64,000 nucleotides of DNA from the NCBI GenBank assembly GCA_934317005.1, contig CAKREB010000005.1:124001-188000 (forward strand), in the 5' to 3' direction. Made by a program: the position numbers and the translations under genes. Below are positions 35,331 through 44,836 of this stretch, in pieces. The stretch is from an uncultured Lachnospiraceae bacterium. Its GTDB lineage: Bacteria; Bacillota; Clostridia; Lachnospirales; Lachnospiraceae. The notes under the pieces were generated by a model. That model searched no databases and was not told the origin of the DNA. It saw only the letters and a list, made by a program, of their open reading frames with translations. Numbering within the stretch: the stretch's first letter is position 1; each line of letters opens with the position of its first letter.

Positions 35331-36536
35331 ATGAAGTACATTGTTGTGTTAGGCGATGGAATGGCAGACGAGCCGATTGAAGAGATTGGTGGCAAAACAC
35401 CTCTGATGTATGCAAAGACTACGGCGATGGATGCTTTAGCCGGAAAATCAGAAGTAGGACTGGCTCATACGATTCCGGAAGGAATGAAACCGGGAAGTGA
35501 TACTGCTAATCTGGCAGTGCTTGGATACGATCCAAAGAAATACTATACAGGCCGTTCACCACTGGAGGCATTAAGCATCGGTGTTCCGATGAAAGATACA
35601 GATATTGCGATCCGTTGCAATATTGTTACAGTATCGGATGATGATCTTCCATATGAAGAAAAGACGATCATCGACCATAGTTCCAGTGAAATTTCAACAG
35701 AAGATGCTGCAATTTTAATGGAAGCGATCCAAAAGGAATTAAACAGTGATATTTATCAATACTATGTAGGTACAAGCTATCGTCACCTTACCATCTGGGA
35801 TAAGGGCGAAGTAGTGGAACTGACACCACCTCATGACGTGTTAGGAAAAGTGATCGGTCAGTATCTGCCGGCTGATGAAAAGCTTCGTGAGATGATGAAA
35901 AAGAGTTATGATATTTTAAATAATCATCCTCTTAACGTAGAGCGTGCCAAGAAAGGATTGAACAAAGCAAACTCTATCTGGTTCTGGGGAGCCGGAACAA
36001 AACCAATTTTAGATTCCTTTGAGGGCAAATTCCATAAAAAGGGAGCCATGATCTCTGCTGTAGATCTTTTGAAGGGAATCGCCGTTGGTGCGCAGATGAC
36101 AAACATTGATGTGCCGGGAGCAAACGGTACATTGGAAACAAACTGGGAAGGAAAAGCAGATGCCGCAGTGAAGGCATTGTTAGAGGATGACTTTGACTTT
36201 GTATATATTCACATGGAAGCACCGGATGAAATGGGACATCAGGGAAGTCTGGAGCGCAAGGTAAAAGCCATTGAATATCTGGATAGCAGAGTGCTTGCTA
36301 CAGTTGTAGATAAGATGGAAAAATCCGGGGAAGATTTCCGCATGCTTGTTATGCCGGATCATCCGACTCCGATCGCATGCCGTACCCATACATCTGATCC
36401 GGTTCCGTACATGCTTTATGACAGCAGAGTAGATAAGAAATTTGATGGTCTGTATAATGAAGCAGATGCTGCAAAAAGTGGCAATGTAGTGGAACAGGGA
36501 TATACACTTATGAGTAAATTATTAGAAAAAGAATGA
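35331..36536 (+). CDS. ApgM-family phosphotransfer enzyme, probable homoserine kinase
   Basis: 401 residues of the alkaline-phosphatase superfamily related to cofactor-independent phosphoglycerate mutase (M-K-Y-I-V-V-L-G-D-G-M-A-D start, metal-binding D-G-M; S-D-T-A-N-L-A-V-L-G-Y-D; M-P-D-H-P-T-P). Databases would call it phosphoglycerate mutase. Its place between hom and lysC, and the absence of a GHMP-type thrB here, point to the ApgM-like homoserine kinase (ThrB2) found in some clostridia and Bacteroidetes. That reassignment is inference from context. Confidence 0.85.
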   Translation: MKYIVVLGDGMADEPIEEIGGKTPLMYAKTTAMDALAGKSEVGLAHTIPEGMKPGSDTANLAVLGYDPKKYYTGRSPLEALSIGVPMKDTDIAIRCNIVTVSDDDLPYEEKTIIDHSSSEISTEDAAILMEAIQKELNSDIYQYYVGTSYRHLTIWDKGEVVELTPPHDVLGKVIGQYLPADEKLREMMKKSYDILNNHPLNVERAKKGLNKANSIWFWGAGTKPILDSFEGKFHKKGAMISAVDLLKGIAVGAQMTNIDVPGANGTLETNWEGKADAAVKALLEDDFDFVYIHMEAPDEMGHQGSLERKVKAIEYLDSRVLATVVDKMEKSGEDFRMLVMPDHPTPIACRTHTSDPVPYMLYDSRVDKKFDGLYNEADAAKSGNVVEQGYTLMSKLLEKE

Positions 36537-36627
36537 TTACCATTTACAGATACCTGTGAAAAGTAATAGATAATACCTTGACATAATGCAGAAACGCAGA
36601 AATGCAGGTACAGACAAGGAGGACAAT

Positions 36628-37839
36628 ATGTTAATAGTAAAGAAATTTGGCGGCACTTCCGTTGCCAATAAAGAGAGAATCTTTAATGTTGCAAAGCGTT
36701 GCATTGAGGACTATCAGAAGGGAAATCAGGTAGTTGTAGTTCTATCTGCAATGGGAAAGCAGACAGACGTTTTGCTTGAAATGGCAAAGGATATTAATCC
36801 AAAGGCTTCCAAACGTGAATTAGATATGCTTTTGACAACGGGTGAACAGACATCGGTTGCACTTATGGCAATGGCGATGGATTCCTTAGGAGTACCAGCA
36901 GTTTCTTTAAATGCTTTTCAGGTGGCAATGCATACCACAGAAGATTATGGAAATGCAAGATTAAAGAGAATTGATACACAGCGTATTAATTTTGAGTTAG
37001 ACAATCGCCGAATTGTAGTAATTACCGGATTTCAGGGTATCAGCAAATATGATGACTTTACAACATTAGGCCGTGGTGGTTCTGATACGACAGCAGTAGC
37101 ATTGGCAGCAGCACTTCATGCAGATGCCTGCGAGATCTATACGGATGTTGATGGTGTATTCACAGCAGATCCACGTGTAGTGCCTTCTGCCCGTAAGTTA
37201 GATGAGATCACATATGATGAGATGCTCGAACTTGCCAGTCTTGGTGCGGGAGTACTTCATAATCGTTCCGTTGAGATGGCAAAGAAATACGGTGTGCAGT
37301 TAGTAGTTCGATCAAGTTTAAATACAAGTGAAGGAACAGTTGTAAAGGAGGAAAGTAAAATGGAGAAAATGTTAGTTAGTGGAGTTGCTACAGATAAAAA
37401 CGTAACACAGTTTGCAGTAGAGGGATTAGAGAATAAGCCGGGTGTGGCTTTCAAGTTATTCCAGCATCTTGCCAATCACAAGGTAAATGTAGATATGATC
37501 TTACAGTCTGTAGAACACAATGAAACACAGGATATCTGTTTTACTGTTACAGAAGATATGGCAGATGTTGCACTTGAAACATTGGAACGTCATAGAAATA
37601 CAAGCTTAAAGTGTGAAAATATTGCGGTAACAAAGAATGTAGCAAAGGTATCTGTTGTAGGAGCAGGTATGATGTCAAATCCTGGTGTAGCAGCTAAGAT
37701 GTTTGAGGCACTTTATGATGCAGGCGTAAACATTCGTCAGATCTCAACATCTGAGATTCGTGTTACGGTTCTGATCGATGAGAAGTATACAGAAGATGCA
37801 GCACAGGCTGTACATGATGCATTTTCTCTTGAAAAATAA
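36628..37839 (+). CDS. lysC: Aspartate kinase
   Basis: Phosphorylates aspartate, first step to lysine, threonine and methionine. 403 residues from ATG 36628 (AAGGAGG 6-7 bases upstream); an ATG at 36586 would add 14 atypical residues. N-terminal kinase motif V-K-K-F-G-G-T-S-V, then T-T-G-E-Q-T-S and G-R-G-G-S-D-T-T-A-V-A; two C-terminal ACT domains (about 255-400) for feedback inhibition. Domain spacing fits the monofunctional type. A terminator follows. Confidence 0.96.
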   Translation: MLIVKKFGGTSVANKERIFNVAKRCIEDYQKGNQVVVVLSAMGKQTDVLLEMAKDINPKASKRELDMLLTTGEQTSVALMAMAMDSLGVPAVSLNAFQVAMHTTEDYGNARLKRIDTQRINFELDNRRIVVITGFQGISKYDDFTTLGRGGSDTTAVALAAALHADACEIYTDVDGVFTADPRVVPSARKLDEITYDEMLELASLGAGVLHNRSVEMAKKYGVQLVVRSSLNTSEGTVVKEESKMEKMLVSGVATDKNVTQFAVEGLENKPGVAFKLFQHLANHKVNVDMILQSVEHNETQDICFTVTEDMADVALETLERHRNTSLKCENIAVTKNVAKVSVVGAGMMSNPGVAAKMFEALYDAGVNIRQISTSEIRVTVLIDEKYTEDAAQAVHDAFSLEK

Positions 37840-37875
37840 TTGTTGTCGCGGAAAATTTGATAGATAAAAAGTAAG

Positions 37876-37908
37876 AAAAGGGCGGCTGATAGAAAGCTGC
37901 CCTTTTTT
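37876..37908 (+). terminator. Terminator after lysC
   Basis: AAAAGGGC (37876-37883) pairs with GCCCTTTT (37899-37906), with partial inner pairing and a T run. It lies only 22 bases before tex, so read-through could feed that gene. Confidence 0.8.
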
Positions 37909-37930
37909 CTTAACAAAGACGGAGGTAACT

Positions 37931-40240
37931 ATGGATATCAATCAGCAGATTGCTCAGGAACTGGATATCAAATTATGGCAGGTGGAGGCTACTGTCAAAT
38001 TGATCGATGAGGGAAATACAATCCCGTTTATTGCGCGTTATCGTAAGGAGGCGCATGGCTCTTTAAATGATGAACAGCTTCGAAATCTTCATGAGAGATT
38101 GGTTTATCTGCGAAATCTGGAAGAAAAGAAAGAACAGGTTTTGGCAAGCATTGAGGAACAGGGGAAACTGACAGAAGAGTTGAAGGCACAGATCGTAGCT
38201 GCGCAGACGCAGGTGTTGGTTGATGATCTGTACCGTCCATATCGTCCGAAGAGAAGAACGCGTGCAACGATCGCAAAGGAAAAGGGACTGGAAGGACTTG
38301 CATCCTTTATCATGGAGCAGAAGACGACAGAGCCTGTTTCAAAGGAAGCAGAGAAATATGTTTCTGCTGAAAAGGAAGTTTTGGATGTGCAGGCTGCCAT
38401 TGACGGGGCAAAGGATATCATTGCAGAAGAAATTTCTGACAATGCACAGCATCGCACATACATTCGAAATATTACGTTTGAAGAGGGACGTATCTTATCG
38501 ACAGCAAAGGATGAAAAAGCACAGTCTGTCTATGAGATGTACTATGATTATCAGGAGCCGGTTAAGGAGATTGCCGGTCATCGCGTATTAGCGCTGAACC
38601 GTGGAGAAAAGGAAAAGTTTCTGGTTGTAAAGCTTGAGGCACCGGAGGAGAGAATCTTACAGTATCTAAAGAAAAAGCTTGTGACTAAGGAGAATGAATA
38701 TACGGAAGCAATCTTATTGGAAGCAGCAGAGGACAGCTATAAGCGCCTGATTGCACCGGCAATCGAAAGAGAGATTCGCAATGACCTGACAGAAAAGGCA
38801 GAGGATGGTGCGATCAAGGTGTTTGGCAAGAACTTGGAACAGCTTCTGATGCAGCCACCGATTGCCGGAAAGACAGTTCTTGGCTGGGATCCGGCATTTC
38901 GTACCGGATGTAAGTTAGCCGTAGTTGATCCGACAGGAAAGGTGTTAGATACTACGGTAGTATATCCGACAGCTCCACAGAATAAGGTAGAAGAAACTAA
39001 GCGTGTTGTCAAAAAACTGATCGATCAGTATGACATTTCCCTGATCTCTGTGGGAAATGGAACGGCTTCGCGTGAATCAGAACAGATTATTGCAGAAATG
39101 TTGAAAGAAATTGCAAAACCGGTGCAGTATATAATTGTAAATGAGGCAGGAGCATCTGTTTATTCTGCAAGTAAGCTTGCTACGGAAGAGTTTCCTAATT
39201 TTGATGTTGGTCAGAGAAGTGCTGCTTCCATTGCCAGAAGATTGCAGGATCCGCTGGCGGAACTGGTAAAGATTGATCCACAGTCAATCGGTGTCGGACA
39301 GTATCAGCATGATATGAACCAGAAAAAGCTTTCAGAAACATTGTCCGGTGTGGTAGAAGACTGTGTGAATAAGGTTGGTGTGGATGTCAACACGGCATCT
39401 GCTTCTTTATTAGAATATATTGCGGGTATTTCAAAAGCAGTTGCCAAAAATATTGTTCTTTATCGTGAGGAAAATGGCAGATTTACCAGCAGAAAAGAGC
39501 TGTTAAAGGTGCCAAAGCTTGGACCGAAGGCATTTGAACAGTGCGCCGGCTTTATGAGAATTTTAAATGGAGATAATCCTTTGGATGCAACGAGTGTACA
39601 TCCGGAATCCTACGCAGCTGCAAATGAACTTTTAGCAAAGCTTAAGCTTACGATGGAGGATGTGAAGAAGGTTCAGAGTGAGGCTGCAAAGCAGGCACAA
39701 AAGCCGAAGCAGGAGAAAAAGGAAAAGAAAAAAGAGTTTAATGTAAGAAATATGAACACAGCGTTTGGTGCTGCATTTGCAAAAGCATTTGGTGACTCAG
39801 GAATTTCACTTGACGAGACACCGAAGAAGCAAGGTAAGAAAGCTTCTGGTCTGGCACAGCGCGTAAAAGATAAGAAAGCAATGGCAGCAGAGCTTGGTAT
39901 CGGTGAGATCACCTTAGAAGATATCTTAAAGGAACTTGAAAAGCCGGCACGAGATCCGCGTGATGAAATGCCAAAGCCGATTCTTCGTACCGATGTTTTG
40001 GAAATGAAGGATCTGAAAGAGGGCATGATATTAAAGGGAACAGTGCGAAATGTTATTGATTTTGGTGCGTTTGTAGATATCGGGGTTCATCAGGATGGTC
40101 TGGTACACATTTCCCAGCTTTCCGATAAAAAGTTTGTGAAACATCCGTTAGAGGTTGTGAGCGTCGGAGATATTGTAGACGTAAAGGTTATGAGCGTTGA
40201 TCTGCAAAAGCAGAGGATTCAGTTGACGATGAAGCTGTAG
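37931..40240 (+). CDS. tex: RNA-binding transcription accessory protein Tex
   Basis: 769 residues. Tex-family protein: N-terminal helical domain, YqgF-like RNase H fold (L-G-W-D-P-A-F-R-T-G-C-K), helix-hairpin-helix region (S-I-G-V-G-Q-Y-Q-H-D-M and V-G-V-D-V-N-T-A-S-A), and a C-terminal S1 RNA-binding domain (about 690-769). A Lys-rich spacer (near 590-610) precedes a short extra segment. It binds nucleic acids and affects transcription; exact role is unclear. GGAGG precedes the ATG. Confidence 0.95.
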   Translation: MDINQQIAQELDIKLWQVEATVKLIDEGNTIPFIARYRKEAHGSLNDEQLRNLHERLVYLRNLEEKKEQVLASIEEQGKLTEELKAQIVAAQTQVLVDDLYRPYRPKRRTRATIAKEKGLEGLASFIMEQKTTEPVSKEAEKYVSAEKEVLDVQAAIDGAKDIIAEEISDNAQHRTYIRNITFEEGRILSTAKDEKAQSVYEMYYDYQEPVKEIAGHRVLALNRGEKEKFLVVKLEAPEERILQYLKKKLVTKENEYTEAILLEAAEDSYKRLIAPAIEREIRNDLTEKAEDGAIKVFGKNLEQLLMQPPIAGKTVLGWDPAFRTGCKLAVVDPTGKVLDTTVVYPTAPQNKVEETKRVVKKLIDQYDISLISVGNGTASRESEQIIAEMLKEIAKPVQYIIVNEAGASVYSASKLATEEFPNFDVGQRSAASIARRLQDPLAELVKIDPQSIGVGQYQHDMNQKKLSETLSGVVEDCVNKVGVDVNTASASLLEYIAGISKAVAKNIVLYREENGRFTSRKELLKVPKLGPKAFEQCAGFMRILNGDNPLDATSVHPESYAAANELLAKLKLTMEDVKKVQSEAAKQAQKPKQEKKEKKKEFNVRNMNTAFGAAFAKAFGDSGISLDETPKKQGKKASGLAQRVKDKKAMAAELGIGEITLEDILKELEKPARDPRDEMPKPILRTDVLEMKDLKEGMILKGTVRNVIDFGAFVDIGVHQDGLVHISQLSDKKFVKHPLEVVSVGDIVDVKVMSVDLQKQRIQLTMKL

Positions 40241-40337
40241 CAGAGTATTAAAAACAGGATAAGCATAAGAGAAAAAGCGTATGTCAGGCGCACGGATGAT
40301 ACGCGGCAAAGTAAAGTGTGCAGAAATGAGGATGATT

Positions 40338-41900
40338 ATGGGATTCTTTCAAAAATATTTTGTGAATGTCAGGCGGGGAACGAAGATAACGTACAGCGAG
40401 AGTGATCTTCGAAAGCTGGATAGAGATTATGAGAAGGAAGTTATGGCAGAGGGGCCGAGAAGAATCCGTTCAGCCTTTCGAAAAGTACCACAGCAGGCAT
40501 ATTTATCACAGACGCGTGATTATGCCTTTGAAAAGATACTGGATAGACATTTGTATACCTTTCAACATCTGTTAGTGATACCAAACCCATATGATGTTGT
40601 GAAACAGTCAGCACTTTTATTATTTAATTCATCGAAGGAAACAAAGATCCGTTATCGTGTGATCGGAGATACACCGGAGGCTGACTTCATAGCGGAAACA
40701 GAATATACGAAAAGACATCGTGTCCCTGTTTTGGGGCTCTATCTGGAGCGTAATAACAGGGTGGAGCTTGAGATGATAGATACAGAGGGGACAGTGATCA
40801 AGCGCCGTATGCTTCGTCTGTATGTATCAGATACACCTGCAAAGTTAAAAGATTTAAAAATTGAGCAGCAGGACAAAAAAATGTCATATTTTTCCTTTAT
40901 TCTATTAAACGGAGCGTCGTATAGTCCATTTGCCATCGATCGCAATGGAGCAATCCGTTATTCGATTCAGCTTTGGACAACGAATGTTGGCATGCTTCCG
41001 CTTGCCAATGGTCATTTTCTGTACGAAGACAGAACAGCGAACCGTATGAATGGAATCGGTCAGATCAAATCCTGCAGATTTCATGAAATGGACTATTTGG
41101 GACGTGTATACCGGACATTTTTGATTGATTATTCTGTGTTAAATGTGGTAGCGCAGTATGGAGAACTGTTATATCTTCGTGTTTCCTGCGGAGAGGACGA
41201 GAGTCAGAGAAAGATTATTGAACTGAATCTGACAAGCGGTGAAGTAAAAGAAATGCAGAAGCTTCCGAAAAAGACAGAAGAAACCTCAGACAGAGGAACT
41301 GCGTTTATCGATGTAGCAGGAAGAATGGACAAGGATTTCCGGGATGGCTCAGATAACAGAGTTCATTCGACAGATGACAAGTGTATCCTTTCATGCAGCA
41401 ATGTGGAGCAGTCAGGTGTAGAAGGCAAGAAGGCAGAGCTGGTAGAAACAGACATGGCAGGCAATGTGATGACGAAAAGGCTGGTTAATAAAGCCGCCAA
41501 TAAAGTATGGCTGTTTAAACCGGATATTCTGGAGTTTTGTAAACCGATTCCATTCTCTCACGATGTTTTGTTTGGGACGATCACATCGCCGGAAGTATTT
41601 ACGGGGGAACTTCCGCCTGAAAAGGATGAACCGATCAATCGGGCCTATTTTGGCAATGTACGTTTATGTGATGATCTGTTTATCGGATATATTCTTCCGG
41701 GAAGAGTATCGCGTATTTATCTGGCAGGCAAGAAGCATTGTTATGTTCAAGACTATACAGGTATGAAAATTATAGGAAAAAGCCGTTTTCCGATGGCAAT
41801 ATCACTGACGGGACTTGCAAAAGACGAATATAGTGTTTTGGTTGAAAGCCGGGATGTTGTGCATCGATTGAAAAATGATATCAGAGTAGTAGAAGAGTAA
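40338..41900 (+). CDS. Arylsulfotransferase (ASST)-like protein, no signal peptide
   Basis: 520 residues from ATG 40338 (GAGG 6 bases upstream); several ATGs lie just before. The N-terminal domain (about 70-165, I-P-N-P-Y-D-V-V-K-Q-S-A-L-L-L-F-N) matches the arylsulfotransferase N-domain, and the rest repeats beta-propeller blades (F-A-I-D-R-N-G-A-I-R-Y-S). Classical ASST is periplasmic and PAPS-independent; this one has no signal peptide or membrane helix. The usual catalytic S-S-R-H-Q stretch reads S-C-S-N-V-E-Q here, so the catalytic His may be missing. It lies directly before PAPS-forming genes cysD and cysNC. Activity uncertain. Confidence 0.72.
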   Translation: MGFFQKYFVNVRRGTKITYSESDLRKLDRDYEKEVMAEGPRRIRSAFRKVPQQAYLSQTRDYAFEKILDRHLYTFQHLLVIPNPYDVVKQSALLLFNSSKETKIRYRVIGDTPEADFIAETEYTKRHRVPVLGLYLERNNRVELEMIDTEGTVIKRRMLRLYVSDTPAKLKDLKIEQQDKKMSYFSFILLNGASYSPFAIDRNGAIRYSIQLWTTNVGMLPLANGHFLYEDRTANRMNGIGQIKSCRFHEMDYLGRVYRTFLIDYSVLNVVAQYGELLYLRVSCGEDESQRKIIELNLTSGEVKEMQKLPKKTEETSDRGTAFIDVAGRMDKDFRDGSDNRVHSTDDKCILSCSNVEQSGVEGKKAELVETDMAGNVMTKRLVNKAANKVWLFKPDILEFCKPIPFSHDVLFGTITSPEVFTGELPPEKDEPINRAYFGNVRLCDDLFIGYILPGRVSRIYLAGKKHCYVQDYTGMKIIGKSRFPMAISLTGLAKDEYSVLVESRDVVHRLKNDIRVVEE

Positions 41901-41972
41901 GAAGTAAACGAAATGAGACAAATATTTTTCTTCCATTCACAGCAGGGATATCCGGCAGAGAATGGAGGAAAG

Positions 41973-42872
41973 ATGAAGCAGTTATCCCATTTACAAAAAT
42001 TGGAGGCGGAAGCAATCTATATTATTCGTGAGGTAGCCGCCGAATGTGAAAAACCGGTCATGTTGTATTCAATAGGCAAGGACAGCTCTGTTATGCTGCA
42101 CTTAGCCCTGAAGGCGTTTTATCCGGAAAAGCCGCCATTTCCATTCATGCATATTGACACGACATGGAAATTTAAGGAAATGATAGCGTTTCGGGATCAT
42201 ATTGCAAAAAAATATGGCTTAGACATGATTGTTTACACAAACGAAGAAGGGGTTCGACAGGGGATAAATCCGTTTGATCACGGTTCTGCTTACACAGACA
42301 TTATGAAAACGCAGGCACTGAAGCAGGCGTTAACCAAGTATGGCTTTACGGCTGCCTTTGGTGGTGGCCGGCGTGATGAAGAAAAGTCGCGTGCGAAGGA
42401 AAGAATCTTTTCTTTCCGAAATGCCGAGCAGGCATGGGACCCGAAAAATCAGCGCCCTGAAATGTGGAAATTATACAATACGAAAATCTTTAAGGGAGAG
42501 AGTATTAGAGTATTCCCTCTTTCTAACTGGACAGAGAAGGATATCTGGCAGTATATCAGACAGGAAAACATTGAAATTGTTCCTCTCTATTTTGCAAAAG
42601 AGCGGCCGGTTGTGTATCGTGATGGCAATATTATCATGGTAGACGATGACAGAATGCGGCTTTTGCCCGGTGAAAAGGTACAGAATAAAATGATCCGTTT
42701 CCGGACATTAGGCTGTTATCCTCTGACCGGTGGTGTGGAATCGACAGCTGTAACACTTGATGAGATTATTGATGAAACGTTAAGTGCCGTATCTTCAGAG
42801 CGGACAAGCCGTGTTATAGACAATGAAGCAGCAGGTAGTATGGAGAGAAGAAAGAGAGAGGGATATTTTTAA
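41973..42872 (+). CDS. cysD: Sulfate adenylyltransferase subunit 2
   Basis: Makes APS from sulfate and ATP together with CysN. 299 residues from ATG 41973 (GGAGG 5 bases upstream); a longer frame from 41913 is less likely. PP-loop motif Y-S-I-G-K-D-S-S-V with substrate pocket residues A-F-G-G-G-R-R-D-E-E-K-S-R-A-K-E-R. Its stop shares one base with the cysNC start (TAATG at 42870). Confidence 0.96.
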   Translation: MKQLSHLQKLEAEAIYIIREVAAECEKPVMLYSIGKDSSVMLHLALKAFYPEKPPFPFMHIDTTWKFKEMIAFRDHIAKKYGLDMIVYTNEEGVRQGINPFDHGSAYTDIMKTQALKQALTKYGFTAAFGGGRRDEEKSRAKERIFSFRNAEQAWDPKNQRPEMWKLYNTKIFKGESIRVFPLSNWTEKDIWQYIRQENIEIVPLYFAKERPVVYRDGNIIMVDDDRMRLLPGEKVQNKMIRFRTLGCYPLTGGVESTAVTLDEIIDETLSAVSSERTSRVIDNEAAGSMERRKREGYF

Positions 42873-44698
42873 TGCAGAGTTTATTAAAATTTATTACATG
42901 TGGCAGTGTAGATGATGGAAAGTCTACGCTGATCGGTCATATGCTGTACGATGCCAAGTTAATCTTTGCAGATCAGGAAAAAGCATTGGAGTTAGATAGT
43001 AAAGTAGGAAGCAATGACGGGAAAATGGACTATTCCCTTCTGTTAGACGGTCTGATGGCAGAGCGCGAGCAGGGAATCACGATAGATGTTGCATATCGGT
43101 ATTTTACAACAGAAAAGCGAAGCTTTATCGTTGCCGATACACCGGGACATGAAGAATACACCAGAAATATGGCGGTTGGAGCATCTTTTGCCGATCTTGC
43201 CGTTATTTTGGTAGATGCAACAAAGGGACTGTTGCTGCAGACAAAACGTCATACGCGCATCTGCGCCCTGATGGGGATTAAGCATGTGGTCTATGCAATC
43301 AACAAAATGGATCTTGCTGAGTATGATCAGACGACTTACGAGCAGATCTGTGAGCAGATTAAGGAGATGACAAGAGAGTATTCGTTTCAGTCATTCTATA
43401 GCATTCCAGTGTCTGCGACAGTAGGAGATAATATTACAACCGCTTCTGTACATATGTCATGGTATACCGGAAAGACGCTTTTAGCATATCTGGAAGAGAT
43501 TGATATAGAAGATGAGCAGGATACAGAGGGATTTGCACTGCCTATTCAGCGTGTCAGCAGACCAAATCATTCCTTCCGCGGCTTTCAGGGACAGGTAGAG
43601 GTTGGTGAAGTCTTTGTGGGAGATGAGGTCACGATACTGCCAAATGATACGAAAGCCAAAGTGACAGCTATTTCCAACATGGATCAGCAGGCAGACAGTG
43701 CATGGAAGGGACAGGCAGTGACTGTTCAGCTTGATCGTGAGATTGATGTGTCCAGAGGATGTGTTATGGTGCGTGATCTGTCTGTTTATGTGGGGAAGAT
43801 GTTTACGGCAAAGCTTTTATGGATGGATGATGTGAAGCTTGTTGAGGGCAAAAGCTACTATTTGAAGCTTGGCACGCAGATGGTTCCTGCTACTGTCATG
43901 AAGATCAAATACCAGATTGATGTCAATACAGGACAGCAGATCCGGACAGAAAAGCTGTTTAAAAATGAAATTGCTGTCTGCGACATTAGTTGCTCGGAAT
44001 CTATTGCGTTTACAGCATTTAAAGACCATAAGGAGCTTGGTGGGTTTATTCTGATCGATCGTCTTACCAATATGACTTCTGCCTGTGGTATCGTAGAGCA
44101 TATGCTGCGAAGAGAAGGAAATCTTACCTGGCATGCGATGGACGTGACAAGAGAGTTAAGAGCACAGCAAAAGGGGCAGACACCAAAGACTATCTGGCTT
44201 ACGGGGTTATCAGGGTCAGGAAAGTCAACGTTAGTAAATGAATTGGAAAAACGTCTTTATGCAGACGGAAAACATACGATGGTTCTGGATGGCGATAATG
44301 TCCGCATGGGACTAAACAAAAATCTTGGTTTTAAAGAGGCAGATCGTATTGAAAATATCCGTCGTGTTTCCGAGGTCGCAAAATTAATGAACGATGCCGG
44401 TTTGATCGTGTTAACTTCCTTTATTTCTCCATTTGTGCGTGACCGCCGTAGTGCCAGAGAGGTGATCGGGGAAGAAAATTTCATTGAGATCTATGTGGCA
44501 ACACCGCTCGAAGAGTGCGAAAAAAGAGATGTAAAAGGTTTGTATCAAAAGGCAAGAAAAGGCGAAATTCCAAACTTTTCCGGAATCTCCAGTCCGTATG
44601 AAGCGCCCGAAAAACCGGAGATCGTGGTTGATACGACCGGTCAGTCTATCGAAGAATCTGTCGAATATCTCATTACACAGTTGAAAAAATATTTATAA
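42872..44698 (+). CDS. cysNC: CysN-CysC fusion: sulfate adenylyltransferase GTPase plus APS kinase
   Basis: 608 residues. The first 420 form the EF-Tu-like GTPase CysN (G-S-V-D-D-G-K-S-T-L, D-T-P-G-H-E-E-Y, N-K-M-D) that drives APS formation with CysD; the last 180 form APS kinase CysC (G-L-S-G-S-G-K-S-T-L, L-D-G-D-N-V-R). Product of the pair is PAPS. No PAPS or APS reductase is in the window, so the PAPS may be for sulfation rather than reduction, or a reductase lies elsewhere. Confidence 0.96.
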   Translation: MQSLLKFITCGSVDDGKSTLIGHMLYDAKLIFADQEKALELDSKVGSNDGKMDYSLLLDGLMAEREQGITIDVAYRYFTTEKRSFIVADTPGHEEYTRNMAVGASFADLAVILVDATKGLLLQTKRHTRICALMGIKHVVYAINKMDLAEYDQTTYEQICEQIKEMTREYSFQSFYSIPVSATVGDNITTASVHMSWYTGKTLLAYLEEIDIEDEQDTEGFALPIQRVSRPNHSFRGFQGQVEVGEVFVGDEVTILPNDTKAKVTAISNMDQQADSAWKGQAVTVQLDREIDVSRGCVMVRDLSVYVGKMFTAKLLWMDDVKLVEGKSYYLKLGTQMVPATVMKIKYQIDVNTGQQIRTEKLFKNEIAVCDISCSESIAFTAFKDHKELGGFILIDRLTNMTSACGIVEHMLRREGNLTWHAMDVTRELRAQQKGQTPKTIWLTGLSGSGKSTLVNELEKRLYADGKHTMVLDGDNVRMGLNKNLGFKEADRIENIRRVSEVAKLMNDAGLIVLTSFISPFVRDRRSAREVIGEENFIEIYVATPLEECEKRDVKGLYQKARKGEIPNFSGISSPYEAPEKPEIVVDTTGQSIEESVEYLITQLKKYL

Positions 44699-44714
44699 CG
44701 TGTTATGATACTAA

Positions 44715-44747
44715 CATATAAACATATTAACAAAGTATGTTTATATG
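44715..44747 (+). repeat. 12-bp inverted repeat between cysNC and the CHR transporter
   Basis: Perfect arms CATATAAACATA (44715-44726) and TATGTTTATATG (44736-44747), 9-base loop, no T run. More like an operator than a terminator. Confidence 0.8.
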
Positions 44748-44764
44748 AAAAAGGTGCATAGATG

Positions 44765-44803
44765 CTTTCTGTCTGCCTGTAAATTATGGTGGCAGACAGA
44801 AAG
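44765..44803 (+). repeat. 13-bp inverted repeat before the CHR transporter
   Basis: Perfect arms CTTTCTGTCTGCC (44765-44777) and GGCAGACAGAAAG (44791-44803), 13-base loop. It would form a stable hairpin in the transporter leader; no T run follows. Confidence 0.8.
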
Positions 44804-44836
44804 ATAAGATACACGGAAAGACAGGAGATGTGGGCG

